From Motacilla alba alba (Eukaryota; Chordata; Aves; Passeriformes; Motacillidae): DNA of 64,000 nt. The position numbers and the translations under genes are program-made. The stretch is taken from the NCBI RefSeq assembly GCF_015832195.1, contig NC_052021.1:27988786-28052785 (forward strand), written 5' to 3'. The notes under the pieces were generated by a model. It saw only the letters and a program-made list of their open reading frames with translations. It was not told where the DNA came from and ran no database searches. Below, one piece after another: positions 1 through 10,875 of the stretch (its first letter is position 1; each line of letters opens with the position of its first letter).

Positions 1-678
1 AGTTACCATAACCTAGCCAAAGGATATCTTTTTTTTTTTTTTTCCACTGGAAGAGTAGCTAGGCTTTGGAATAAGTTGTTGAGGAAGGTAGTAGAGTCAT
101 TGTCTCTGGAAATGTGCAAGAGGCATCTGGATGTGGTACTTGTGGTGGCTATGGTGGAGCTGGGTTGATGGTTGGACTAAATGATCTTGAAGGGCCTTTT
201 CTACTCTTCATGATTTAGTGATTCTGTTAATAAAAGCAAATAAGAGACATGTTCCTTGTGCCAAGACTATATTTACTGGAGCTCTCTTCTAGTACGCTCT
301 TGTAATTTATAAAAACTTAAAGAGATACAATACTTGCAGCACAAAAATGAGAAAATTGAGATGTGACTTCCTATTGGATTGGTTAAAAAGTAATCTTGTT
401 TCTCTACCAGAAGTCTGCATAAAGACTTCTGATAGCCATTGGCATTTGAAATGCTAGAAAAAGAATGTGACAAAATTCAGTGGCTGAAGAGGGAGCTAAA
501 GGCATTCAAAGAAAAAATATGGGGCAGCTCTTAAAAAGTGAGGGATGTTTGTTCCTTGACTTATGTAGTCAAGGAAAACATTTGAAGGTTTACAAGTAAA
601 CTGTAGAGTGAGCAGCATTGATAAAGTTCAGTCAGCTGATTTCATTGATCTCATCTTTGGTTTTTTTCTGATTTTCAG
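1..678 (+). other. TDRD1: TDRD1 intron (3' part)
   Basis: Intronic sequence before the first exon in the window. Apart from the CR1 fragment at about 60-232 I see no exon or other element in it. Confidence 0.7.
60..232 (+). repeat. CR1 LINE 3' end fragment
   Basis: The stretch reads like the conserved CR1 3' end: a 'ctggatgtgg..' block, then 'ggttggactaaatgatcttg', 'agggcctttt' and a degenerate 'gtgattctgtt' tail. It lies in a TDRD1 intron, sense to the gene. No 5' part is visible, so it is a truncated copy. Confidence 0.75.
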
Positions 679-789
679 AGTTACTTGCTCTAAACTCACT
701 TAACAAATCATTGTCTGAATACTGTCAGAAAACACCACCAGATGTTTTTGAGCCTGAGAATGGAGACCCTTGCTGTGCTTTTTACTCTG
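679..789 (+). CDS. TDRD1: TDRD1 exon: linker before Tudor 3
   Basis: The acceptor TTTTCAG ends at 678. The first two bases complete a split codon, then 36 codons follow, containing the motif ENGDPCCAFYS that leads into the Tudor core. The donor is GCAAGT at 790, a GC-AG intron. Confidence 0.88.
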
Positions 790-3700
790 GCAAGTAACAG
801 ACTAAAATAATTTTGTTTTATAGGGTGAACATGAAAGATTAGCTGATAGTTTACATAAGTAGAGGACAGCAAAGAATTATATTTATTTACTAACAAGTGA
901 AAGCTGGTAGACTTAGCAAATGTGTGAAGTAATTTGTAATTTTTTTTAATCTTCTTTAAAATTAGAGGATGGTAACTGGTACCGTGCCGTGGTGCAAAAT
1001 GTCACTTCAGATGGAAGTGTTCGAGTGAGCTTTGTGGACTATGGAAACACTGAGGATGTACCACGGGATAATATCCGACAGATCTCGTCCTCATTCCTAA
1101 AACTTCCATTTCAAGCAATTAAATGCTGGCTCTCAGGTGAATCTTATTTTCTCTTACAATAGCTCTTGCTTTTAGAGACTTGCTGCTTTGGGGGAAGGAG
1201 GTGATGATAGGGGATAGTGTGCAGAAAGCTGTTCATTTGGGTTTGTTTGTTTGCTTTCTCTTCTCTGAGTTCTCTGGAGTGATCTGCATGGACTTTGCTT
1301 ACTGCTTTACTGGTCAAAAGGGAGCTTGTTTAGTTCTGCTTCATCAGTAGTGCTTACTGGTTTTTGGTTGTTGCCTTCCTAGGAGTAAGTGTGCTTTTGT
1401 GCAACTTTATTTCTCAAAGCTTTTGCAGGCAATGGAGCTAATCTGTTCAAGTGAAGCAAGTTGAGTTTTCAGTTCTCTTTCATTTGACTCCTGAAGAGTT
1501 TGGCACTGTACTGCTGTTTCTCAATGTTCTGCAGATTCGTTTTCCACACTGTTCAAAATTCTGCAGAACTTCTCTTTCTTCCTGGTGTAGTCTGCTTGGT
1601 TTAAAAATGAAAAATATGGAAACAGAAAAAAGCTCAAACCTCATTTCATTCAAGGTCTTGTACTATTCCCCCTCCCCACCCACCCTTAAAACACTTAAAT
1701 TTTGTCTGCTCCTTTGATAAAAAGGCCTGATTATACTGACCCAAAACCAGTTTTTAATAGTGTTGTTTGTGCTAAGACAAAGGATTTATTTGATTGAATC
1801 ATAAAAATAGAAGATGAAACTTGGGACTCCTGAGAAAATCTGGGCATTTAGAAAAAAGGAGGAAGAGGGAGAGCAGTTAACAGGATGAAGAACAATGTGT
1901 TGCCCTAGGGTAGTAAAAGTAGCCTTGATATTTCAGGGTATACTCTAAAGAAATTTTTTAAAGGAAATTATAATTTTGAGGAAAGTCAATATTAATGAAT
2001 GGAGATATTTTAACAGTTTCTTATTTCCCAGGTATAATGCCTGGGAACAGCAAATGGAATCCAGAAGCTACAAGAAGATTTCATATGTGCACTTCAGGCT
2101 TAGAGCTTCAAGCCACAGTAACTTCCCTTTCTGAAGATGGGGCAGGTGTAGTGCTCACTGATAATTCCACAGATTGTCCAACAATTATCAATGAGATACT
2201 AACTTCAGAAAAACTGGCTGTAAAGGAAGTTCTGCAAGACAAAAATAACTTTCCAAACACATCTGTTGACCAAAAAGGTAATTAAAGGAATGTTAACTTT
2301 TAGATTTAAGAAGAATTTTCATTATACCAGCCTTTAACTGTTATTTTCTTGTTTAACTATAGTTAATATCAATGCATAGTTTTGGGTATATTGTCAGTTC
2401 TTACAGTTGAACACCAGCTGCCCTGCAGGTGGCATTACAGACAAAAAGAGAAAGATAAAAATCGCTGTGTTTGTCTCAAATGAATGTTGTTTGACTGTGT
2501 GGGAGTCAGAGAATTAGAAGTTTTCTATGACTGAGACTTTTCTCATGTTTGCTTTTCAAGGTCTTATTTTTTCTGAGCTGTTTTTTACTTTAGTTACTTT
2601 TGTATGCCAACAGTTTATGAACAGCAAAGTAAGCATCATTTATCTTGATTTAGATTTGTCTTCCTGAAGGTAAGGCATGTAATCATGTTTGAAATTCAAA
2701 AAATTATTATAAATATCAAATAAAATAACAGTTCCTTAAAATACATATATGCTTGGAGGACGGTGGTAACGCTGCATTTTCTCACAATTTCTATTAGCAA
2801 CCTCACTTGGGCACTGGAAGTCAATTGAATTGGCTGTAGATGAAACCATGTCTGTCTGTGTAACTGAAGTTGTAAGCCCAGACTTGTTCTATGCTGTACC
2901 AATTCCAAATAAAGGTAAGAAAAAGTGTTCATTGTTCCTAACACCGGTAAGAGGTCACTGTTGCAAGCAAGTTAATAAAATGAATGTGTGTAGTGAACTG
3001 AACTGTGTAGAAATGTATCCTGGGCAGTAGGAAAATATAAAAATGTCAAAGGTGGGAGCAGGGGGCTTCAGTATGCTCTTCATTGTACTCAGATGTGGTT
3101 AGTGACTGTGGGGTTTTTGTTGTAGGTCAAAAGAAGCTCCTTAAGGAGCTGATTTCACTGGAAGACTATTGTAGATCTTGCAGCAAACAGCCCTTCCAAC
3201 CAAAACTGGGTGAAGCCTGTTGTGCTCAGTTTTCAGGTGAGACAATCGTTTGTCCTTCCATTTCCTTGGCCAGTGTAAAACACAGCTTTCATTTTTGCTG
3301 TAGACAAAGGAAAAACACCAACCTGAAAGTGCTTATGGATCTCTTAATTGTGCTTTTTGTCAATTGGTCTTTTATATATCCACCACAGTATTTAAAAATT
3401 CTTTAAAAACTCTACAGTTTCTTGTTCTCAGGATAAACTGTGTTTATAAGATGATTCTTCACACCGTTCTTGCCCCAATCTTTTCAGGTAATGGCAATTG
3501 GTACAGAGCTGTTGTTCTGGAAGCTTCCCAGTCTGCAGTGAAGGTTCTGTATGGAGACTATGGCAACACAGAAACTTTACCCCTTTCAAAGGTGCTGCCA
3601 ATCACCGATTCCTATTTAAAGCTGCCTTTTCAGACTATTGCATGTTCACTTGCAGGTAAAAAAACCTCCCCAAAACAAGCAAAAAAAACCACTGACTGTT

Positions 3701-5120
3701 TTTCTTGAATATTATAATTTTTTACCTGTTCTGGTGGTAGTGTTCATTCCTTAATACTGGTAAACAACATGACTCTCTTCTGAAATAGTATATTGGTAAG
3801 CATGGTAAAAGCTGGTTTAGAAAACATGTTTTTAGTTTATTATCTCTAGAATTTAAGCTATTTATATTAGGAAAATTTAGTATAATATTTTCCAAAGCAT
3901 GTATGTACGATTCAAGTTATAGCTTAAAGGAATTATTTATATAACAGATTTGATTTTCCTTTTTTCACAGGAATAGAGAAAGCTGAGTGGTCTCCATTAG
4001 TGCTTGACAAGTTGAAAAAACTATTATTGAAGCAACGTGTCACAATTACAGTGAAAGGGATTAATGGAAATGTTAATTTAGTAACAGTGGAGAAGCACTT
4101 GGACAATGGTTATGTGAATGTAGCTGACAAACTGCTGAAGGAGGGCTTGGTCACATCCTGCAGTGCTGAAAACTCACACAGTGAACATGAAGGTATATAC
4201 TTTGGCTTGATAACTTCACTTTGATTATTCTGAAGAACTTGTAAGCACACAGGGTGGCTAAATGACTTTTCCTTCTAAAAATCCTGGACAATGCCACATG
4301 TCACCTCTTAAATTAGGGAAGGAATGTGTGTGTGTGTGTATTTTGCTCATTCTTCAAGTTCTTCAAAAACTTTGGTTTTTGTAGGTAATGAAGGTGAGAC
4401 CAACTGCTGCTGCAAGGAATTAAAAGTGCAAGTAAGATTCACTCCAAGCAATACTTCCTTTTTTATGTTTCCAGAATTCAAAAGAAACCCTGTGTAGGAA
4501 GCAAATGGGAGTAGGGGGAATAATAGCTACTGAACCATGGAAGTTTAGTGAAATGTATCCTGACATTTGTTCTCAGTTTTTTTATATATGGTGATAATTA
4601 AAGCACCCTGAAGCTGAGGGAGGATGGTGTTTAGAGCACACAGACTTCATTAGTCTGTACTTTGCCCCACAGACAGCTCTTACTTCATTTTTCAAGTGTT
4701 TGAAGTTTCAGGAATGGCACTTTTCTCTGTTACCTAATTTAAGATGGTGATCTCAATTTGAGTACCTAATCAATTTGGTTTGAGGAAGCTGCTTCAGGAA
4801 GAAAAAAGGAGGGAGGGACATATACATGGACAAGGGGAAGTCAGCTACAGTTCTGTTGGCTTCTTCCCCCTCCAGAAGATTTTCCAACAGAAAGGAACTA
4901 AATCTGTTTATTGAATTAATACGGTATTTAGCTGAGTTTGTCATATTAGCATCTACCCTGATCTGAAATCAGCAATTAAAGAAACCCCGGAATTGTACAG
5001 TTCTAACTCTTTCTGCTTATTCCACAGCTTGAAAAGCATAAACAAGTCCTACTCTTCCTTTTAAACAAGTTTGGGAATCCAGATGGATTCACTGATATGA
5101 AAAATCTGTTGAAGCACTAA
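679..5120 (+). CDS. TDRD1: TDRD1, tudor domain-containing protein 1 (3' part, nine exons)
   Basis: TDRD1 binds symmetrically dimethylated arginines on PIWI proteins and works in the germline piRNA pathway in nuage or intermitochondrial cement (family knowledge). I see nine coding exons: 679-789, 966-1136, 2032-2277, 2798-2914, 3126-3236, 3488-3655, 3971-4192, 4385-4431, 5028-5120. Together they encode the C-terminal 427 residues and end in TAA at 5118-5120. All junctions between the first eight exons are phase 1; the last is phase 0. Two Tudor cores are visible, each with the aromatic NWYRAVV strand and the DYGNTE turn (exons 966-1136 and 3488-3655). From the length of the family these are Tudor 3 and 4 of four; the MYND finger and Tudor 1-2 lie before the window. 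The first intron here uses a GC donor. Identity is certain at family level; TDRD1 is favoured over other TDRDs by the following VWA2-AFAP1L2 synteny and by the C-terminus. Confidence 0.93.
966..1136 (+). CDS. TDRD1: TDRD1 exon: Tudor 3 core
   Basis: It encodes EDGNWYRAVV, then VSFVDYGNTEDVP and LPFQAIKCWLSG. The aromatic-cage residues and the DYGN loop are intact. Acceptor TTAG ends at 965; donor GTGAAT is at 1137. Confidence 0.95.
1137..2031 (+). other. TDRD1: TDRD1 intron
   Basis: AT-rich intron between the Tudor 3 core and its second half. The open frames inside it lack splice support and I see nothing else in it. Confidence 0.7.
2032..2277 (+). CDS. TDRD1: TDRD1 exon: extended Tudor 3 (SN-like half) and linker
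   Basis: It opens with the completion of a split glycine codon after TTTCCCAG, encodes the beta-rich stretch LELQATVTSLSEDGAGV, then a low-similarity linker. Donor GTAATT is at 2278. Confidence 0.88.
2798..2914 (+). CDS. TDRD1: TDRD1 exon: start of extended Tudor 4
   Basis: Acceptor CTATTAG ends at 2797. It encodes VCVTEVVSPDLFYAVPIPNK, the typical first SN-like strand of an extended Tudor unit. Donor GTAAGA is at 2915. Confidence 0.9.
3126..3236 (+). CDS. TDRD1: TDRD1 exon: helix before Tudor 4
   Basis: It encodes a helical LLKELISLEDYC segment and LGEACCAQFS, parallel to the exon at 679-789. Acceptor TTGTAG ends at 3125; donor GTGAGA is at 3237. Confidence 0.92.
3488..3655 (+). CDS. TDRD1: TDRD1 exon: Tudor 4 core
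   Basis: It encodes GNGNWYRAVV, then VLYGDYGNTETLPLSKV and LPFQTIACSLAG. Acceptor TTTTCAG ends at 3487; donor GTAAAA is at 3656. Confidence 0.95.
3971..4192 (+). CDS. TDRD1: TDRD1 exon: extended Tudor 4, second SN-like half
   Basis: It encodes VTITVKGINGNVNLVTVEK and GYVNVADKLLKEGLV, the strand-helix pattern that closes an extended Tudor unit. Acceptor TTCACAG ends at 3970; donor GTATAT is at 4193. Confidence 0.92.
4385..4431 (+). CDS. TDRD1: TDRD1 small exon, C-terminal linker
   Basis: A 47-base exon between TTTGTAG and GTAAGA. It encodes 15 codons, including three consecutive cysteines, and ends in phase 0, which fits the next exon. Confidence 0.8.
5028..5120 (+). CDS. TDRD1: TDRD1 last coding exon
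   Basis: Acceptor TTCCACAG ends at 5027. It encodes a helical C-terminus (LLFLLNKFGNPDGFTDMK) and stops at TAA 5118-5120. Confidence 0.88.
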   Translation, partial: LEKHKQVLLFLLNKFGNPDGFTDMKNLLKH

Positions 5121-5801
5121 GTCTCTGACATGCGCCATTTCATTTTCATGTCCACCAAGTTGCTGCAGTTCCTTTTTTAGAAGATCAAGAGCATCAGCTT
5201 AAAAAATGATTGTCACTTTGTAGAAACTGTGCTGTTTAAGTACCTGCATTTATCTTTGTGCTTGATTGTTACTGGGACACAGGTATGTAACTTGGAGGAT
5301 TGCAAAGCTGCAAGCTAAAATTTCTGTTCTGTTCTTGTTTTATGCTACCATGTGCTACTAAACTTTTTGCTTGTATTTTCTTGTTGAACGCACAGAAGTT
5401 TATGGAACGGCCATTACGTCGTGAGTCTGTTCTGCAGACTTGCATTTGAAGTGATTGTAATTGTAAGGCTCACTTAACTTTGGTACCATTCATATCACTT
5501 GAAAAACTCTCTATCTTCTTTTGATTACTCATCTTTCATCCTGATTTCTGGTCTGAAGTTAGACCGCCATTTGTTCTTCATAACCTTGATTTCAGTGTCA
5601 TTAAAGGTTGAATGTTGTCTGGGACTGCATACAGGTAGTTCTCTCTAAAATCAGTAAACACTTCAATGTGCACAGTTGTTTTTTTACACTCATGCTGTAT
5701 AATATGCATCTGTGAATGTTATTTTGAAGTGAATTGTATTGAAGCTGGTTTTTGTGTAGCTACATCATCAGGATTTCTACCCCATCAAGTTTTCACATCA
5801 T

Positions 5802-5807
5802 AATAAA
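5802..5807 (+). terminator. TDRD1: Candidate TDRD1 poly(A) signal
   Basis: A canonical AATAAA about 680 bases after the TDRD1 stop. Confidence 0.5.
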
Positions 5808-6408
5808 AAAGAGCCAGTCTCAGCTATGACAAAAATACTGAATCAAATTATTAAGAGTTTATCAGTATTTCAGTATTAAGAGATTATCAGTCATTTCTGA
5901 ATAATTCAGGAATGTCAAAATCCTTTTGTGGAACACAGTAGACATTTGCTGTTTGAAACTGCAGGGTCAGCCTTTTTACCCACTTAGAACACATGCTTCA
6001 AGTTTGAGCTTTTGCAGATTCTTCCAATCTTGAGATTAAAATTGTTGCAAAATACTTTCCTTTGACTTAATGTTTTATTACACTCAAATTGCCTCAGAAT
6101 TTTTTTTCCTCCTCTTAGTTTTTGTTGCATAATATTCTTGCAGTAACTAATAATTAGATGAATGCTTGCACTTGAATTTCTGGAGTTCTGTTCGTGCCCC
6201 TGCTTCTGAACCAAGACTATGGCTTTGTCAAGTGTCCTTTGACTCCCTGGGAGCAGAGTGACTTGCCACAAGCATTTGCTCTCATGCAAAGCACCTCACT
6301 GATGTTTTAGTACTCCCACACCTCTTGTTCACTTGTCCACATCCTCCCTCAAAAGTGAACTGGAAATCTAGAATAACAGCAGTTTTGAAAAGGAAGTAGT
6401 ATGAAATT

Positions 6409-6414
6409 AATAAA
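6409..6414 (+). terminator. TDRD1: Candidate distal TDRD1 poly(A) signal
   Basis: A second AATAAA, about 1.3 kb after the stop codon. Confidence 0.4.
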
Positions 6415-7084
6415 AATCACCTAGCACTGCAAAACAACAAGGCTTTTTTTATCCTTGTAATTTTAATTTATGAAGCACTGTTGGAGGAACTTGAGTATAC
6501 TTTGGTTACTGGGTTTGGCTGAAATTACTATTTAGCAGTTGGTGTGTTCTTAAAATCTACGTACTGTGAGGTAGACACAAGGGTGTTTTGCCTGTACAAT
6601 TCAAAAGTTATTCGTTGTTTAGGTTTTGTGTGGGAAGAGGTGTGCAAGTTCTTTGACTGAAAGAGCTCAGTTCTGTGCAACTACTAGTACTGGCACAGAA
6701 TAATAATAATAATAGCAAAATAACAAAACATAATTTTTAAAACAGGCCCCTTGCATCATTCCTCCAGGTATAGCAGGTGTGAATATGGTACTCCTGCTCA
6801 CAGGTCAGGAATAGTTTCCTGTGCTTTAGGAAAAACATTCTCAAAAAAACTTGAATCCTACATTAAGCTCCTTTGGGGCTGCTGTGAGCAGAGACTGCGG
6901 GGCTGTTGGGCTCGGTGCTGCTGCCAGGCCTGCTGGCTGTGCTCCAGGGCTGCTGAGTTTTGGCTCTAGGGACCCTATTGGAGGAGCGGACACACCAATG
7001 TTCCTCCTAAATGTAACCTACAGCAATGTGGGTGTTCCTGGCGTTGTTTCTCCACCCCCACTTCATAGTTGTAGGTTCGGGATG

Positions 7085-7770
7085 TGGAGGAGAGGCTGTC
7101 ACGGCTGAGCACGGTGTAAATCCCGGCGGGGAGAAGGCTGCTCATAACGCCCGCAGGTGCGCCGGGGCCGTGCAGTCTGCCCAGGAAAGGTAAAGTGCGA
7201 CTCGGGAGAGCTGTTTTCCCCACCCTTTTAAACTGAGAACATCCTAAACCCCCGGCTGGGAGGGAAGGGGCCGCGTGGGGCTCGGGGCTGCTGGGGGCTC
7301 GCTCGCTCCGCGGAGCCCCGGCCGTGCGGAGCCCCGGCCGTGCGGAGCCCCGGCCGTGCGGCGGGGTTCGGGGGCAGCCCCGCCCGGCTCCTCCTGCGGC
7401 TGCTCCGGGCCGCTGCCTCCCCAGCCCGGCGCGGGGCAGGACGGGGGCGATGGTGCCCGGGAGAGCTTTCCTGGGGGGGCGATGGGGGCCAGGAGAGCCT
7501 TCCCGGGGAGGGCTGGGGCTGGTTCCCAGCGGGCCGGGCGGTCCCGGCGGGAACACCTCGCTATCCCATCGATTGGTGCGCGGAGCAGCAGGCGTGCGGC
7601 AGGCGGCTCCGAGCCCCTGGAGGGACAGGAGGCACCCAAAAGGGCGGTTCCGCAGCCCAGGTCCCGTCCCGGCTCTGTCAATCCCGCCGCTGTGCCTCTG
7701 GTTCCTCCGCAGGGAATGCCGAGCTCTGCGCGGGGACTGCCGCAGCTCGGCAGGAGCACGGCGTGAATCT
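7085..7770. promoter_or_regulatory. CpG island between TDRD1 and VWA2
   Basis: A dense run of CG dinucleotides and GC boxes (several GGGGCGG-like or GGGGCGA words), with sharp borders to AT-richer DNA on both sides. It holds overlapping open frames on both strands, which is expected of GC-rich DNA and is not evidence of protein. It could be the promoter of VWA2 (3.1 kb before its first recognised coding base), of a divergent non-coding transcript, or a GC-rich repeat. The + strand has AATAAA at 7775, right at its downstream border. Confidence 0.65.
7311..7358. repeat. Three perfect 16-bp tandem copies in the CpG island
   Basis: The unit cggagccccggccgtg occurs three times without a mismatch at 7311-7326, 7327-7342 and 7343-7358. 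Confidence 0.95.
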
Positions 7771-7789
7771 CTTCAATAAATAAACAGGG

Positions 7790-10355
7790 CCATGATGCCT
7801 TAGTAAAATTAAAATAATCCCCACCACCAAGGAAACCAGACTCAGCCCGTGCTCTAGTGCTTTAATTATTTTGTTTCTAGCACTGTTGGGGTGCGGCCAG
7901 AGGGAAGTGCTGAGCCTGCCGGGGCTGGCTTTCTAACAGGTTGTGTCTCGTGTGTGTAATGGACATATTTCTGTAAAAGACACAATAACAGCTTGATCAC
8001 GAATTAATAATCAAGGAAAGACTGATACCTCTAGCGTGTCCGGATACTTCATGGAAGAAATGAGAGTAGCCTCTTTGTTTATTTTGCATGGTAAAGATGA
8101 GGCATCACTGTGAGATAAACTGTCCATGCAATCAGATTTCCCCACTTTATTCAGCAAGGGCTGTGCTGGACAGGCAGTGTGTGTTCTGACCCACTTCTCA
8201 TCTGTGTGTTGGGGTATCAACCATGTCATCTTCAGTGTGTGCTCTAGCCACAGGCAAAGTCAGTAGTGTAAGCACTTCTGTCAGAATAAACTGCACAGTA
8301 AGTTTAGCAAAAGCTCTCAGGTCAGAAAAGTGCCTTTTATTCTGTAACTCATGGGTTGTGCAGGATCTGGTCTGCAGCATGCTGATTTTGACAGTACCCA
8401 ATGTGAGCAGTGCTGCAAGATCGAGGTCTCTTTATGGACAGGAGCCTTTACTGCACAGGGGAAAAGAGCCTCTCAAAACTCCCTTGCTGCAGAACTGGGT
8501 GGGGGAGAACAAATAAACTGGTTTTGCAGAGTGTCTTCTGGAAATTTAATCCTGTTTATCCCTTGGAAAAAAACATTGTCAAAACTTTTAGACTGAAATT
8601 TGTGGTGTTTGTTTTAAGGAGTAGTTAAACGTTTCCCCTGTTTCTTCCTCCTTGCCTAGTTTCAGATCCCACTGTGAGCTGTCCCCAGGCAATGCCTGGG
8701 GCTGGGCAGAGGGGATGTGTAGGGCTCCTGACAGAAGTTGCTCACTGCTTCCAAACCTTGGCAAGAAGAAAAAAGTAAAATTTATTTATGGAAAACAAGC
8801 TAAGAGAGACTGAAGAAGGAGACAGGAAGATGGTTCCCTCTCTCCCTCCCTACATCTGAACATCAGATGAGCACGTGGCAGTGAGCTCCCCTCAGCAAGC
8901 TGGGGCCATTCCTCAGCGCTGACAGGAGGAGGCTTGGTTTGTCAAGAATATGCTTTAATGAATATGCAGTGTAATCTTTCCTGCTTTCTCCCTGATTAAA
9001 ATGAGTGATATTTTACAATGTTGAAAGACATGTTGGGAAGGTACTTGTCGAGAGGAGCTTTTCTCCCCTTTACCTCTCTTTCCCATCTCTGGTGTCACTC
9101 CCCCAAACACAGTACACATGTGTTTCTTACTTAGTTTCAAGTAAGTTGCCATCATATTCAAGTGTCCGAGTGAGAATCTGGGTACAAAAATAGGAGTTTT
9201 GGCTTAGTGTGGTTTAAAAAAAAATATATTTTTTACTCATTATTGAGGTAGACATTATTAAAATTCCCTATCTTAATGACTGAGATGATAAAATGAAAAT
9301 GTCCTTCACTCACCACCCCACCCCCCAGCAAAGCTGCTAAGGTTGCTGCTGCTAATCCTGGCTAATGCTGATGAGCAGCAGGTGATGATGAAGCTTTCTT
9401 TCAATTCCTGTTGCTGAGTCTGGCTGGGCTAAAAGGCAAAGAACTCATCCTGCAGATTAGTTGATTTAAACCCAAGATAAAACCAAGTTGGCAAACTGTC
9501 AATGATTTGTATGAAAACAATGTGAAATCCTCAACACCTGTCACATCTGGCTGCAAGCAGAGGCCTGTCCAACCCTGGGTGATGTGCACCCTGGAAATAG
9601 CTCCTAGGAAGAATGTCCTTGAGGCATGGCAGAAGAGTGACCTTTCCTTTGTGGAATCTGCAGGGCTTGAAGCTCCTGGGGGACACACAGTGGGGCTTCC
9701 CCAATGAAATCATGTTTTGTGTTGGTCTCCCTTTACTTAGCCAAGCCTGGGATCTGCCCATTCAGTGGGGGCAGTCTGCTGAAGGGTGATGCTGGATGCA
9801 CCTGGCACTGCAGGACCGGGTTATTGTGTCTGTAATCCCTGGTGGGGTGATGCCAGAGGGGATTTCTTGATCCCGTTTTAATTTTGTACCTGTGCGGGTA
9901 ACTGAGCATGGCCTGTTTTAGGTATCTTGCCTTGTCTGATGTGAGGGATATATAATTTTTTGCAGAGACAAGTATTTCCTGAGAAAAATCCACCCATTTG
10001 CTGGAAAAACACAATGAATAGAGCTGGTTATCAAGAAACACACTTACTTGTCTTTAACGACATAAAGAAAATCTGCTTGTGCAGTGACAGGGGCAGAGAC
10101 CCATCAGAAATCTGGTCTAGTGAGTGCTTTTAATCTGTAGAAAAAATAAATACTCATGTTTGAAATAGAAAGCCAAGAGTTCTACCAGATACATTTGGTC
10201 TAAATGTGGGCATGTTTGAAAGTGTCACTGAAATCTACCTACGATGTGATGGCAGCCTCGCTGATTTCGAAGGAAAAATGAGCAGAAAATTGAGTTTGCT
10301 GGACAGTTATGCATAAAAACATCTCCCCAGAAAGCCAGTCCTTGTAAAACATAAG
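7790..10355. other. Intergenic region TDRD1-VWA2
   Basis: No exon with splice support and no recognisable repeat was found. The open frames here are short and lack any family match that I can see. Confidence 0.5.
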
Positions 10356-10359
10356 GCGT

Positions 10360-10660
10360 GAAAGAGCCCGGGGCTGAGTGTTGGAGCCCCGCGGTGGGGA
10401 CGGGCGTGAGCAGCAGGGATGCTCGAGGGACGGGTCCCCGGGCTGGGCTCCGGAACGGGGGCGTCCCAGCCGGAGCTGATGGGGAGCTCGGGGGGATGAG
10501 GCTCGGCTGGGCTCGGTGAAGCCCTGAGCAGCTCTGCTGGGCTCTGCACCGGCTTCCCCAGGCGCCCTGGTGGGACTCAGCTGAGAAAGAGAGGTGCACA
10601 GGAGAGGGAGGAGAGAGGTCTGCGCGGGCACGGGGAGGAGGGCAGGCAGGGCTGGCTGTC
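10360..10660 (+). promoter_or_regulatory. VWA2: CpG-rich patch, candidate VWA2 promoter
   Basis: A GC- and CpG-enriched patch (cgcggtgggg, ggctccggaacggggg, several CTCGG words) lies 200-500 bases before the proposed VWA2 start at 10862. Position and composition fit a promoter or 5'UTR; no TATA box or initiator can be assigned with confidence. Confidence 0.4.
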
Positions 10661-10861
10661 CCTCCCACCCTCCCACCTGCTCTCTCCGGATGTGATGGGA
10701 GAGGAGAGGAGTATGTTGCGAGATTTCCTTTTCTATTATTCCCTCATTTTCATGGTTTTTCCTTCTATCTGTTCCCCACCCTTCTCCCCAGGGCAGGAGT
10801 TACTTTTACCCCCCCAGACAAAACGTTTCTGAGCTCATCACCTGAGACCCCCAGGAAGAAG

Positions 10862-10875
10862 ATGATCAGCTGCAG
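10862..10875 (+). CDS. VWA2: VWA2 proposed first coding exon (start codon)
   Basis: ATG ATC AGC TGC AG is followed by GTAAAG at 10876. Joined across an 82-base intron to 10958 it gives MISCRFVTTNFLSF, in frame with the leader. I chose it because the codon aligned with the mammalian start in the next exon is ACG, not ATG. The alternative is a non-AUG start at 10968. Confidence 0.5.

Larger units (their letters stand above)
5121..6430 (+). other. TDRD1: TDRD1 3' untranslated region with two poly(A) signals
   Basis: Sequence after the stop carries AATAAA at 5802-5807 and another at 6409-6414. The first gives a 3'UTR of about 0.7 kb, the second about 1.3 kb. Which is used cannot be told from the sequence. 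Confidence 0.55.

Noticed and set aside
6975..7783. Several open frames on both strands in the CpG island
   Set aside because: Proline/glycine/arginine-rich translations in every frame are what GC-rich, stop-poor DNA gives; no domain, no splice logic.
7740..7785. AATAAA at the end of the CpG island as the end of a retroviral LTR
   Set aside because: No matching second copy, terminal inverted ends, primer-binding site or polyprotein sequence was seen nearby.
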